64,000 bases of DNA from Hygrophila difformis (taxonomy: Eukaryota; Streptophyta; Magnoliopsida; Lamiales; Acanthaceae): assembly GCA_030278955.1 (NCBI GenBank), contig JAOANR010000011.1, forward strand, positions 29,764,403-29,828,402, in the 5' to 3' direction. Below are positions 20,494 to 30,789 of this stretch, piece by piece; position 1 is the first letter of the stretch, and every line of letters starts with the position of its first letter. Below the pieces are notes generated by a model. It saw nothing but the letters and a program-made list of their open reading frames with translations. It searched no databases and was not told the origin of the DNA. The translations under genes were made by a program, and so were the position numbers.

Positions 20494-22937
20494 TGTAATA
20501 CCCGAGAATTTTATAACATAAATAAATAAATAAATACAATAAATAAATAAATAAATAAGTAAATACATTAAATAAATAAATATAGACGAAATGAGAAATG
20601 AAATTAATTAAAGAGATTAAATTAAATAAAAGAAATTAAATAAAGTTAAATAAGTCGTTACACGGGAACCCGATATCAATGAACTCGAGAATTCGAGCCA
20701 AAACATTAATTTAGATCCGAAGGAAATGACGACATGAAGTAGGAACCCGAAGAGAGCCCGGAAATCGGAATCCGGGAGCATAGAGGGATAGAAACCCGAA
20801 AGAGAGGAGGAAAAGCACGACGGATCACACGACCCGCCCGGACGCGTGTCTGGCGCGCTGGCCGCGCGGGTTTTAGGCGAAAGGCGCGCCAACCCCGCGC
20901 CAGCACGCAGATTCGCCCGTTGCGTGAATCTCTCGCCCGAATCCGGATTTTCGGCTTCGGTTGCACCCCTTGCGGCTCAAGACTCAGTGGAACAGACTTG
21001 GACGTCCCCCTAGGTCCTATCCTCTATAAATAACTCTCTTGACTGACCCTAAACCCTTTTCATAACCCTACAATACTCTCTATACACAAAGTCGAAATCC
21101 CGGAGTCTACGGAGGCACCAAAAACCCAGTCGGCAGCGGTAGGACGAAAATCTGAAGATCTCCGATGTGTGGTAAGTTCTAGTCCATCAGATTCTTTTTA
21201 GTTTCAATCCGAAAACGGATTCTAACCCCGTTTCTTTCCTCTCTACACCCCGAATTGGATCTAGAACGGAGAACCCGACGAGCGGAGATGATAAACGGTG
21301 GACTGGAAGCCACGCCTTCGAAATAGACGACCCCGGACGACAATTAATCAGTAAGTTGACACTTGCATGGTTTTGGGAGTAACTAAAACATTCGAAACTA
21401 AATGATTAAACAAGAAATCGAAAATCTGCCAACATGATGTTTTTACCGATGCAGCGTTTGTATATGATTTTTCCGAACCCTTAAAACACAAAAACACAAA
21501 ATTTTGAGAAAACGTTCCTAAGGCGTAGATCTATCTCCTGTAAAATTTTGAGAATTTTTCGTGAAGTTTTGATATGTGAAATTGACCCTAAACCGAGCTG
21601 TTAAAAATCGAATCTTGAAATTCTTGGCAGAACATAGATTTGAACTTGTTGACGTTTTTGAATATGTTTCTAGGCCGAATTAGATCTTTAGCCGAACATG
21701 AAAGTTATAGATAATTGTTTTAAGAAGGTCTCTGATCTGTAAAATTTCATTAAATTTGGAGTTGATTTGCTATGGTAGAATTCGAAATCTTTAAACTGTG
21801 GCATATGAAATTCGGACAAATTGGTGTTCCTGCGAAAATTGGTGTTTTTGACCTATTTCGGTATCTCGGATTGAAAAAATTAAAACACGAAAGTTGTTCA
21901 TCTCGACGTTTCCGAGTCAGTAGTGATTTTTTGGAATTTTTGGAATTAAATCTGATTTTTAACGAATTTTAAAGTAAACAGTGGTTTACCGGAAGTCAAA
22001 TCTTGAAATCTTATTGAAACATGAAATTAGCCTTTAGGGTTGAAATAAGTTGAAATATGATTTTTAAATAAATTAAATTGAAATCAGATTTTTGAAATTA
22101 AATCCCCTTACAAACTTGATAAGTTAAAATTAGGGGTGAGTGCTCTGCAGGGTGCCCCCTAACTGCTTCACTTTGTGCCTTTATGGACGATGGTGACCCT
22201 GCGCGAAATTGAGATATGATATTGCCAAAACGGCATGAGATATAGAGCCTACACTCTCGAGAATATCCACATGGGTTTCCTGAGGCTCCGGAGTGGTACT
22301 GGGTATGGCTGATACGGTTGCGGCCGCCGGGCTACCGGCTAAACTTGTCGAGATTGCGATGCAATCGTGAAATACTTGAAATACTAAATCTGGGATGTAA
22401 TGGGGAATTAAATTAAATTAAATTATGTGTGGTGTCCAATTAAATTATTTAAATGCTTTATTTAAATTAATTATGGTCTTTAATTTTTATAATGTGAAAT
22501 GTGTGCCATGAATTTAAATTATGTCAATTGGATGGTTAGTTAAATTAAATTTAAATTATTTATGTTATTATCATGTTTTATTTAAATGTTAAATTAATGG
22601 CTTTTAAACCCTACGATCATGCATGTGTTAACTTACTCAGCAAGTTGTGCTGACCAAACCGTTTATTTCTTTTTCTCACAGAGTATGTGGAATTAGCATG
22701 AGCACGTTCATGCATGGGGGAATTATATTTTGGAAAACTTTATTTTTACATTCGTACATTAGACTATAGTATGAACGGGCCTGTTTAACCCGTATTTTGG
22801 TCATGTCGGCCCTATTTACATTTTCCGCTGCAATACTATACTTAAATATTATTTCCGCTGCACTATGATATTATTATTTTCTAATTATATTGTATGGACT
22901 GTTTTGAATGCTTTAAATGTTTTAAATACTGCAATAC
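20494..22937 (+). repeat. Element B 3' LTR, first part
   Basis: Matches the 5' LTR up to the insertion point of element E. TATA box at 21025-21032. Retains about 190 bp (21850-22040) deleted from the 5' LTR. The final AATAC (22933-22937) is the left target duplication of element E. Confidence 0.9.
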
Positions 22938-24472
22938 TGCCATGGATCGAAGCAAAGAAATCGAATAGATTGAAGATTGTGAGGGTTTTCGGTTCCCACA
23001 AACTCTCAAATGACCTCAAGAATAAATTGATATGCTTTCAAGCAAAATGTTCAATAATATTTCAAAAGGTGAGAATGAAGTTGGGGGGGGGGGGGGGAAG
23101 CCATATATATAGGCAAACCCTAAGTACAAAGATTAATTAAGCTAGAGAATTAACTAAGGTCTTTAATCAACCCATTACAACTAATTAAACAAGTGCTAAT
23201 ATCAATTAAACAAGGCTAATGAGATTGTTGAGCCTGTCGCGGAGGCAGCATGTCGCGGAATAAAAATGGAGAGGGGAATCGCGACATGAAATGAAAATGA
23301 AAAGTGTTTCGGAGTCTGCCGAAGGAAGGGACGGGGCCACGAGGTCCCAAAGAAGACTTCAAAATTCCTTGTACTGCAGGATCTCAAGTCCATGTTCCTC
23401 AAGCAAATTGGACAAGAGGAAATGGCCAACACTTGAAACCTGTCGTGAAGCATCCCGCGGCTCGCGACATGAGACGTCCTTTCGCGACTGGGGCATTCCG
23501 CGACATGGAGCTTGGATTTGATGAGGATGTCGACAGGAGGAGGCCGGAGGCATGGCCGGTTGGAACTGGGAGATGGTGATGATGATAATATGGGGGTTTT
23601 CTTGCCGGATTATCGAAGAAGATGACCGGAGCCGCGGCGAAGACGGTGCAGCAGCCTTTGGATGAGGATGAACTGCCGGAGGTGACGAGGGCAGTGGCAG
23701 GATGCTGGTTTTCCGGCGATGGAAATTTGCGGCGGCACGACGGAGTTTTGTTCTTCGTCGTAGTTGCGATTTTCGGGGTTGGCCGGAATAATAGAAGCGG
23801 TGATGATGTAGCACCCGCTGGGCATCTTGAGAAGATGGAGCCGAAGTCAGAGCTTGGAGATGATGACAACAGCTCGCCGGAGAAGATGGAATGTTGGTGG
23901 CAGCTCTCGGTGGTGTTAGGGGCGCCGACAATGGAGTGACGGGGATGCCGTGGCCGGTGAAGGAGACTCCGGAGATGGAGGGGGCGGACGGCGAGGTTGC
24001 TGCTGCTGCCGGAGTGGTCTGCCTGGAGGAGCTGGTCGGAGCCTTCAAAGTACAGTTCGCCGGAGATGGTGAGGAACGCCGGAGGTGGTGACTGGACGCG
24101 ATGTCCGTTCCCCGGCGACTGAAGGAGCACGGACGGAGGAAGCATGGGCCGACCTTCCTTGTTGGGCTGCATGTTGAGATTGGGCTCCAATTAAATTGAT
24201 ATGGAAGTTGGGCCGTTGGAGCTAAGGAGCCTAGGAGTTGGGCTTGGATCGGGTGGGCTTCTTCATGGATCAAAAGAGTTGATTTAATTAGTTTGGGCCT
24301 CAATGTAGAACAGGCCCAGTAGGCATCAATTGGGCCGAGGCTCTTGTTCCCCAATTTAATTAATTTGAGCCCACTCGAATTTTGTTCCGAATAACTCGAA
24401 ATATTTTTCTGTCTGCTCCAAATATCCGGATTGGGTTGTCTGTCAGTCGGGTCGGTTTGGACACCCATGTCA
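22938..24472 (-). repeat. Element E 3' LTR
   Basis: 1,535 bp. Length differs from the 5' LTR by exactly 9 bp, all explained by a G run of 15 at 23083-23097 versus 6 near 29298-29303. The minus strand stays open for about 370 codons through most of the LTR. Confidence 0.92.
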
Positions 24473-27201
24473 TCCTCTCCCCCTTGAAAAGCTTTGGACT
24501 CCAAAGCTGAAGGAGAAAATATTGCACTAGGGTCCACCGGATAATCATAATCTGCACAAACCGAAAATCCATAAATATTGCATTTTTGTATCAATTCTGT
24601 AAAACAAAATTTATCAATAAAATTCTCAGAAATGTGATCCAAAATGCAGATGTATTCTTCTGATCCTGTTTTCAGTTTGAATTCCAGACTGACGCCCTTC
24701 TTGGCTTGTGATTTCCATTTCCTGCAAAAATAATGAGAATTATCAGATAAATCGAATTTGTCAGAATTTGGAACAATCTCACCTGATTTTTTCAGAAATG
24801 GGTCTTCTTGATCTTTTCCAGCACCTGCAAAAATATTAGCCATATTAGATGCAGTGTCATCATAAAAATTTGAGAAATTAAATTCAGAAAAATCATGACA
24901 CAACATGTCATTAGCAAATCCTGGGATAATTAATGAGCAGTGCTTTGTCGGGCCAGGCTCGACTTCTTTCTTCTTGGCCTTAGACATTTTAATCTTCTCT
25001 TCTATCTTTGATCTATGCCTTTCTTCTGCGATCCGCATATTTTCTGACAACTTGACGCGATCTAATTGGACAGTCTTTGGAGACAGTGATTTAATCATGT
25101 ATTTCCGGTCGTCATGTGTGAACGTTATCATGTTGGCCCTTCCTTGATAAATTGCATCTTTGTCAAAGAGCCACGGGCGACCAAGTAACACATGGCACAT
25201 GTTCATCGGGATGACATCACAAAGAATTTCTTCACAGTATGTGCCAATGCAGATCGGGATTCTCGCACGCTTGGTGACCTTGGATTTTCCACTATTGTTT
25301 ACCCATTGTAAACAATATGGATTTGGGTGATCCTCTGTCGCCAAATGTAACCTACGCACAACATAAAAATTGACAACATTAGCACAACTCCCACTGTCAA
25401 CAATTAAAGTTGCTAAATTATCGAGAATTTCACAATGACAGTGAAATAGATTCTCCCTTTGTTCGAGTTCTGCTGGCAGGGGCTCATTCTCCTCTTGAGT
25501 GGGGGCTTCCCTTGGGGTGATCACAAATGAGGAGAGCGTCCGTTCATTTTCAGTAATCGATTTGGGTTTGTTCGGACCATCCTGAAGTTCTTTTCCCTTT
25601 CTCCTGGGTCGCTCGTCGAGCTGGATGATGCTTTCCATCAATTCTTGTAATGTGGTGCATGTGGAATTTCCTTGGCTCTGCTCCCATTGGGATCTAACTT
25701 TAGGGTCAAGGCCCTTTTTGAAATGATCCATAAATTCTCGCTCGGTGACCTTAATTTCTGCAAACCGAATTATTTTCTTGAAGTCGTGAGAATATTCTTT
25801 TACGGACTTCGATCCTTGAGTGCAGTCCATATAATAAGACCACATGATTTCCCAAGAGACTATAAGGAATTTTTCATCTAAAATGTTGATGAATTCCTTC
25901 CATGTAGAGGGTTGCAGCTTGCCTTGTGTAGACAATTTCTTCAGATAACTCGTCCACCATGCTAACATTCCCCCTTTAAACTGTGCGACAGCAAGGCCGA
26001 TCTTTTCTCGCTCGGTCAATGGAAGTCCATGGAATAGCTCCTCCAAACGCTCTTTCCAGCTGAGGTATTTGTGATAATCTTCTCTCCCGACAGGGGGTGA
26101 GACATCCAAAAGGCAATGTTTCAATCCCTGTTTCAACAGCTTCCACCGTTGAGCTAACTCAATTTTGCTAATTATTGGCACGTTCAGAGTCCCCGTGTGC
26201 CCTTGTGCTATTTCACTCTTAGAGTATGAACTGGAGATGTCCTTGGAGACTGATTGAGGTTCCAGATCAGGAGGTCTGCGCTTCCGCTTAATGCCAAAAT
26301 CATCTTTCAGAATTTCTTCAAGCTCCACATTTAGCTTGTACCGCAATTTTTGCTCCACAGTGTCCATGACTTGATCATAAATATGCTGTGGATCCACGAG
26401 CCGGTGATCTACCTCATCTGCAATAAAATTAATATCGGCAGTGAGTTTATCAGATAAAGCATTAATTTTAGAATTAAATAATGCAGTTAATTCTTCCCTG
26501 AATTGAGCAATTAATTTTGAAATCTCTGAAGAACAACTGGCCATCAGGGCGGTACTCGGTACTGCTTCGGCTCGTTCAGCTATTTCTTTCTCAAGTCTTT
26601 CACCCAACTGCTCTAGCTCGTACTCCAACTTTCCTTCAATCTGTCCTGCTACTTTCTCAATGTGGTCTTCCATTGTAGCATTTAATTCTTTCTCAGCTTG
26701 ATTAAAAAGGTGCATAACCCTTTCCGCTATCCTTAGACCATGTCGAGCCGCAAAGTCCTTGGCAGATTTATGAAGGAAAGATGCGGTAGCATCCAATTTA
26801 AGCTCAACTTCAGTGGTGGAGACTATGATGTGCTCTTGCAGTTCGTCAGTTTGCCGGTCCAATTCTTCAGCAAGAAATTCGACTTTTCCATCCAGCTTCG
26901 CGGATAAGATCCCAACACGGTGATCTACTTGCACATTCAATGCTCTTTCAAAATCAGTGGCAAGTTGGTCCAATCTTCCCTCGAAGTCATCAGTAACTTC
27001 GTGAATGCGATGATCCATGTCGGTGTGGACTCCGTCAACCTTCTCATTGACTCCATCGAATTTCTCGTCCAAGTGATTGACTCTTTCAGTGAGGATTTCA
27101 ATCTTCTGATCTAAGTTATCAAACTTAGAGTTCATCTTAAGCATGTTGGCATTGAGGTTCCTCAGCAAATCCATCATGGCGGTGTCAGAATTACCTGCCA
27201 T
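23359..27201 (-). CDS. Element E Gag-protease polyprotein, reading on into the 3' LTR
   Basis: 1,280 codons without a break, ATG at 27201. Residues about 1-330: long predicted coiled coil (repeated LDEKFDGVNEKVDGV-like heptads). About 375-520: retrotransposon Gag capsid domain (WKERLEELFHG, MLAWWTSYLKKL). About 590-700: aspartic protease with LIVDSGSCANVV near residue 602 and LLGRPW. No zinc knuckle is visible; only FHCHCE remains where related proteins have a Cys-rich join. The segment to about 910 ends SKAFQGGEDDMG, which is the polypurine tract read as codons and resembles the C-terminal end of longer Ty3/gypsy pols. The last 370 residues are encoded by the 3' LTR, are rich in P, S, H and R, and are probably not selected. 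RT, RNase H and integrase must come from another element. Confidence 0.8.
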   Translation of the reverse strand: MAGNSDTAMMDLLRNLNANMLKMNSKFDNLDQKIEILTERVNHLDEKFDGVNEKVDGVHTDMDHRIHEVTDDFEGRLDQLATDFERALNVQVDHRVGILSAKLDGKVEFLAEELDRQTDELQEHIIVSTTEVELKLDATASFLHKSAKDFAARHGLRIAERVMHLFNQAEKELNATMEDHIEKVAGQIEGKLEYELEQLGERLEKEIAERAEAVPSTALMASCSSEISKLIAQFREELTALFNSKINALSDKLTADINFIADEVDHRLVDPQHIYDQVMDTVEQKLRYKLNVELEEILKDDFGIKRKRRPPDLEPQSVSKDISSSYSKSEIAQGHTGTLNVPIISKIELAQRWKLLKQGLKHCLLDVSPPVGREDYHKYLSWKERLEELFHGLPLTEREKIGLAVAQFKGGMLAWWTSYLKKLSTQGKLQPSTWKEFINILDEKFLIVSWEIMWSYYMDCTQGSKSVKEYSHDFKKIIRFAEIKVTEREFMDHFKKGLDPKVRSQWEQSQGNSTCTTLQELMESIIQLDERPRRKGKELQDGPNKPKSITENERTLSSFVITPREAPTQEENEPLPAELEQRENLFHCHCEILDNLATLIVDSGSCANVVNFYVVRRLHLATEDHPNPYCLQWVNNSGKSKVTKRARIPICIGTYCEEILCDVIPMNMCHVLLGRPWLFDKDAIYQGRANMITFTHDDRKYMIKSLSPKTVQLDRVKLSENMRIAEERHRSKIEEKIKMSKAKKKEVEPGPTKHCSLIIPGFANDMLCHDFSEFNFSNFYDDTASNMANIFAGAGKDQEDPFLKKSGEIVPNSDKFDLSDNSHYFCRKWKSQAKKGVSLEFKLKTGSEEYICILDHISENFIDKFCFTELIQKCNIYGFSVCADYDYPVDPSAIFSPSALESKAFQGGEDDMGVQTDPTDRQPNPDIWSRQKNISSYSEQNSSGLKLIKLGNKSLGPIDAYWACSTLRPKLIKSTLLIHEEAHPIQAQLLGSLAPTAQLPYQFNWSPISTCSPTRKVGPCFLRPCSFSRRGTDIASSHHLRRSSPSPANCTLKAPTSSSRQTTPAAAATSPSAPSISGVSFTGHGIPVTPLSAPLTPPRAATNIPSSPASCCHHLQALTSAPSSQDAQRVLHHHRFYYSGQPRKSQLRRRTKLRRAAANFHRRKTSILPLPSSPPAVHPHPKAAAPSSPRLRSSSSIIRQENPHIIIITISQFQPAMPPASSCRHPHQIQAPCRGMPQSRKDVSCREPRDASRQVSSVGHFLLSNLLEEHGLEILQYKEF
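24473..24507 (-). other. Element E polypurine tract with upstream hairpin
   Basis: On the minus strand GCTTTGGAGTCCAAAGC (24491-24507, perfect 8-bp stem with a 1-nt loop) runs directly into TTTTCAAGGGGGAGAGGA and the LTR. The hairpin-tract arrangement is like that of elements A to D although the family is different. Confidence 0.75.
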
Positions 27202-29130
27202 TACCAGAGAGAAAAACTAGATATATATATATAAAATGTTAGAAAATAAAGGAATAAAATATTTTTGGTGATCTCCTCTCTTACTCTCAAACTCAAAGTG
27301 TTTGAAGACTTGAGTTCGATCACAAATCAATTCTTGAGGTTCATTCAAAGAGTCGAGTAGGGAGATCGGGTTTGAAAATAGGACGCACAATGCAAGAAAC
27401 AAAATGCAATGTTCGACTCAATCAAAGGAAACGCTATGATATGTATGCGATATGCAATGCAAATGATAATTGAGCACAAGTCGATTGGTGCAATTGCTAT
27501 CAACGTTCACAATCCTTCCGAATTGGTTATGTCCTTGATTGATCCCAAATATATGAGTAAGCTCACCGAAAAGTAACACTCGGAAAAAAATTCGTAATAC
27601 TCAAGTGGCTTCTGGCTAGGTTTCACAATTTATGAGAGGAATTCCAATGCCTTTATAATAGGCGGAACTTCAACTCGGTGTTCGTGAACTATGTTCAGAG
27701 GAACAATTGTGCCAGTCAGATATCCACTTTATTGTATCACTAAAAATATATGTCCCAATATCCCAAATATTTGGTGGAAGCTCACTTTGCACTCAAAATC
27801 AATCAAAACACTCAAATGCCTTAAAGTTGGATGCTGGCAGCTTTCAACTTCAGTCCAGATTTTCTGTTTTGCAATTTTAGCTGTTTTCCGGACAGCAAAT
27901 CATCTCCAATTAATGTGGGGTTTTAAGAATATCAAACGTGCACGGATTAGGACGAGATACAAACAAAAATCAACAGGTTTGGTCTGCTCACGCGCCCTCA
28001 CGCGCGCCTTCTTTTTGGTGCCGCCAGGAAAGGACACCTTTTGCCAAAAAGGTGATAACGACCTCAAAACAACTCCGAATTTGGTGATTCAAAATCCTAT
28101 GGATTCAGCACTCAAAATTCTTGAATATGGTTGAAGATTCAACTGGAAACTCGAATAACGCAAGAAGTTATGAACTTCCAAAGTTGCTGCTCTCGCGGAT
28201 TCACTGTGGCAGAAAATTTGTTTTTGATGTTTGATCGACCAAATGAACTCCAATCGCTTCTAAACCACTTCCAATGGATTCCTAACACCCAAAATATGTA
28301 AACACAGCCCTTGGAAGGATAGCAGACCCGATTCTCCACAATGAACAAACACCAAACTTTCCAGAATGTGAAAATAGAGAGCAATCTAGGCACTTGTTCA
28401 ACCAAACTTGTGTTCAATGCTCAAAATGCTTGGTGAATGATGCAATATCCATACATTGATGATTATATGAAGGAAAACAAGTTCATAAACACAAGATTAC
28501 AGAATCACAAAGCAAAACATATGATATTTTTGGGTTTTAGATGAAGAACATCAAGAACATTCAAGAATCTTCAAATGAGCATAACTTTGGCATATGAACT
28601 CGGATTTGGATGAATCATATACCAATGGAAAGCTCTTGAGATGAGGATTAAGAATATGGTTTCAGTTTTCCCAAAATCTCAAAGAGCAAAACCCAGAAAT
28701 TCGAAAAAGTGGACAGAATGCTTCTTTTTAGGGTTTTGAAGAGTTTTTGGTGGAATATGAGGGATTTGGAAAAATTTGGGCATTATAACCCCTTAGGAAA
28801 TGAGTATTATGGTTTGCCAAATGGAACGGTGGTTGAGAAGTGGATGAACAATGGCAAGAACAAGATGAAGAACAAGAGTTTGAGAAAATAGGGCCAAGAT
28901 CTTCAAAAATTCATAGAAAATGATTCCCTTGGCCAAATTTTTCAAACTTTATATGATTTTGAGTGTAAACTATCCAACAAAACCGAATATGAACTCAGAA
29001 TTCAGAGAATATGCACTGAGCAAAACGGATTTCTGATGAACAGTAAACAGGGGCTATATTTTTGGGGTTTTTGGAGGATTTTTGAATTTTTATGGATTTT
29101 TGGAAAGATAGATCTATTGATTCTTTGCTA
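27202..29130 (-). other. Element E leader, no gene seen
   Basis: About 1.9 kb between primer site and gag. No frame of note; a short (TA)n tract lies at about 27219-27233. Frames up to 147 codons occur on the plus strand but show no recognisable domain. Confidence 0.6.
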
Positions 29131-29143
29131 GGCTCTGATACCA
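29131..29143 (-). other. Element E primer-binding site (initiator tRNA-Met)
   Basis: Minus strand TGGTATCAGAGCC, 9 nt inside the 5' LTR end; a longer gap than the 3 nt in elements A, B, D and F. Confidence 0.8.
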
Positions 29144-29152
29144 AATAATTGA

Positions 29153-30678
29153 TGCCATGGATCGAAGCAAAGAAATCGAATAGATTGAAGATAGTGAGGG
29201 TTTTCGGTTCCCACAAACTCTCAAATGACCTCAAGAATAAATTGATATGCTTTCAAGCAAAATGTTCAATAATATTTCAAAAGGTGAGAATGAAGTTGGG
29301 GGGAAGCCATATATATAGGCAAACTCTAAGTACAAAGATTAATTAAGCTAGAGAATTAACTAAGGTCTTTAATCAACCCATTACAACTAATTAAACAAGT
29401 GCTAATATCAATTAAACAAGGCTAATGAGATTGTTGAGCCTGTCGCGGAGGCAGCATGTCGCGGAATAAAAATGGAGAGGGGAATCGCGACATGAAATGA
29501 AAATGAAAAGTGTTTCGGGGTCTGCCGAAGGAAGGGATGGGGCCACGAGGTCCCAAAGAAGACTTCAAAATTCCTTGTACTGCAGTATCTCAAGTCCATG
29601 TTCCTCAAGCAAATTGGACAAGAGGAAATGGCCAACACTTGAAACCTGTCGTGAAGCATCCCGCGGCTCGCGACATGAGACGTCCTTTCGCGACTGGGGC
29701 ATTCCGCGACATGGAGCTTGGATTTGATGAGGATGTCGACAGGAGGAGGCCGGAGGCATGGCCGGTTGGAACTGGGAGATGGTGATGATGATAATATGGG
29801 GGTTTTCTTGCCGGATTATCGAAGAAGATGACCGGAGCCGCGGCGAAGACGGTGCAGCAGCCTTTGGATGAGGATGAACTGCCGGAGGTGACGAGGGCAG
29901 TGGCAGGATGCTGATTTTCCGGCGATGGAAATTTGCGGCGGCACGACGGAGTTTTGTTCTTCGTCGTAGTTGCGATTTTCGGGGTTGGCCGGAATAATAG
30001 AAGCGGTGATGATGAAGCACCCGCTGGGCATCTTGAGAAGATGGAGCCGAAGTCGGAGCTTGGAGATGATGACAACAGCTCGCCGGAGAAGATGGAATGT
30101 TGGTGGCAGCTCTCGGTGGTGTTAGGATCGCCGACAATGGAGTGACGGGGATGCCGTGGCCGGTGAAGGAGACTCCGGAGATGGAGGGGGCGGACGGCGA
30201 GGTTGCTGCTGCTGCCGGAGTGGTCCGCCTGGAGGAGCTGGTCGGAGCCTTCAAAGTACAATTCGCCGGAGATGGTGAGGAACGCCGGAGGTGGTGACTG
30301 GACGCGATGTCCGTTCCCCGGCGACTAAAGGAGCACGGACGGAGGAAGCATGGGCCGACCTTCCTTGTTGGGCTGCATGTTGAGATTGGGCTCCAATTAA
30401 ATTGATATGGAAGTTGGGCCGTTGGAGCTAAGGAGCCTAGGAGTTGGGCTTGGACCGGGTGAGCTTCTTCATGGATCAAAAGAGTTGATTTAATTAGTTT
30501 GGGCCTCAATGTAGAACAGGCCCAGTAGGCATCAATTGGGCCGAGGCTCTTGTTCCCCAATTTAATTAATTTGAGCCCACTCGAATTTTGTTCCGAATAA
30601 CTCCAAATATTTTTTTGTCTGCTCCAAATATCCGGATTGGGTTGTCTGTCAGTCGGGTCGGTTTGGACACCCATGTCA
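29153..30678 (-). repeat. Element E 5' LTR
   Basis: 1,526 bp, colinear with 22938-24472 apart from the G run. A 369-codon minus-strand frame (29565-30674) is the LTR counterpart of the C-terminal extension of the gag-protease ORF. Confidence 0.92.
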
Positions 30679-30683
30679 AATAC

Positions 30684-30784
30684 CTAGCCTTTCATCTCTT
30701 TGGTAAGCTCGGAGAAACCGTGTCTTACTAGGGAGATGTGGCGGTGACACCCCGACCTGGGTGACCGAAAACCGGGGTGTTACA
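30684..30784 (+). repeat. Element B 3' LTR, last part
   Basis: Resumes the LTR after element E (CTAGCCTTTCATCTCTTTGG onward) and ends CCGGGGTGTTACA at 30784. Confidence 0.9.
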
Positions 30785-30789
30785 TACAT
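30785..30789. repeat. TACAT shared by elements B and A
   Basis: This single TACAT is at once the right target duplication of B (left copy 10905-10909) and the left target duplication of A (right copy 42415-42419). Confidence 0.85.

Larger units (their letters stand above)
22938..30678 (-). mobile_element. Element E: non-autonomous gag-protease LTR retrotransposon
   Basis: 7,741 bp on the minus strand, inserted in the 3' LTR of B with 5-bp duplication AATAC (22933-22937 and 30679-30683). LTRs start TGACATGG and end CCATGGCA on the minus strand. It has a tRNA-Met primer site, a ~1.9 kb leader, one uninterrupted gag-protease ORF and a polypurine tract, but no RT, RNase H or integrase. The two LTRs differ by about 17 substitutions by eye over 1.5 kb plus one G-run length change, so the insertion is fairly young. 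It is unrelated in LTR and Gag to the other elements here. Confidence 0.92.
10910..30784 (+). mobile_element. Element B: full-length decayed Ty3/gypsy chromovirus with nested insertions
   Basis: Complete element with 5-bp target duplication TACAT at 10905-10909 and 30785-30789. Order: 5' LTR, primer site, leader with a CACTA insertion, ORF0, gag-pol pseudogene, two hairpin-polypurine modules, 3' LTR split by element E. Without the insertions it is about 11 kb. The gag-pol reading frame carries four nonsense codons and at least two frameshifts, so it is no longer autonomous. The presence of a C-terminal chromodomain places it among chromoviruses, most like Tekay/Del. Confidence 0.9.

Noticed and set aside
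27691..28134. 147-codon plus-strand frame in the E leader
   Set aside because: No recognisable domain, antisense to the element, and composition fits chance.
29565..30674. 369-codon frame in the E 5' LTR as an independent gene
   Set aside because: Low-complexity P/S/H/R-rich translation inside an LTR with a second frame also open; treated only as the LTR part of the gag-protease read-through.
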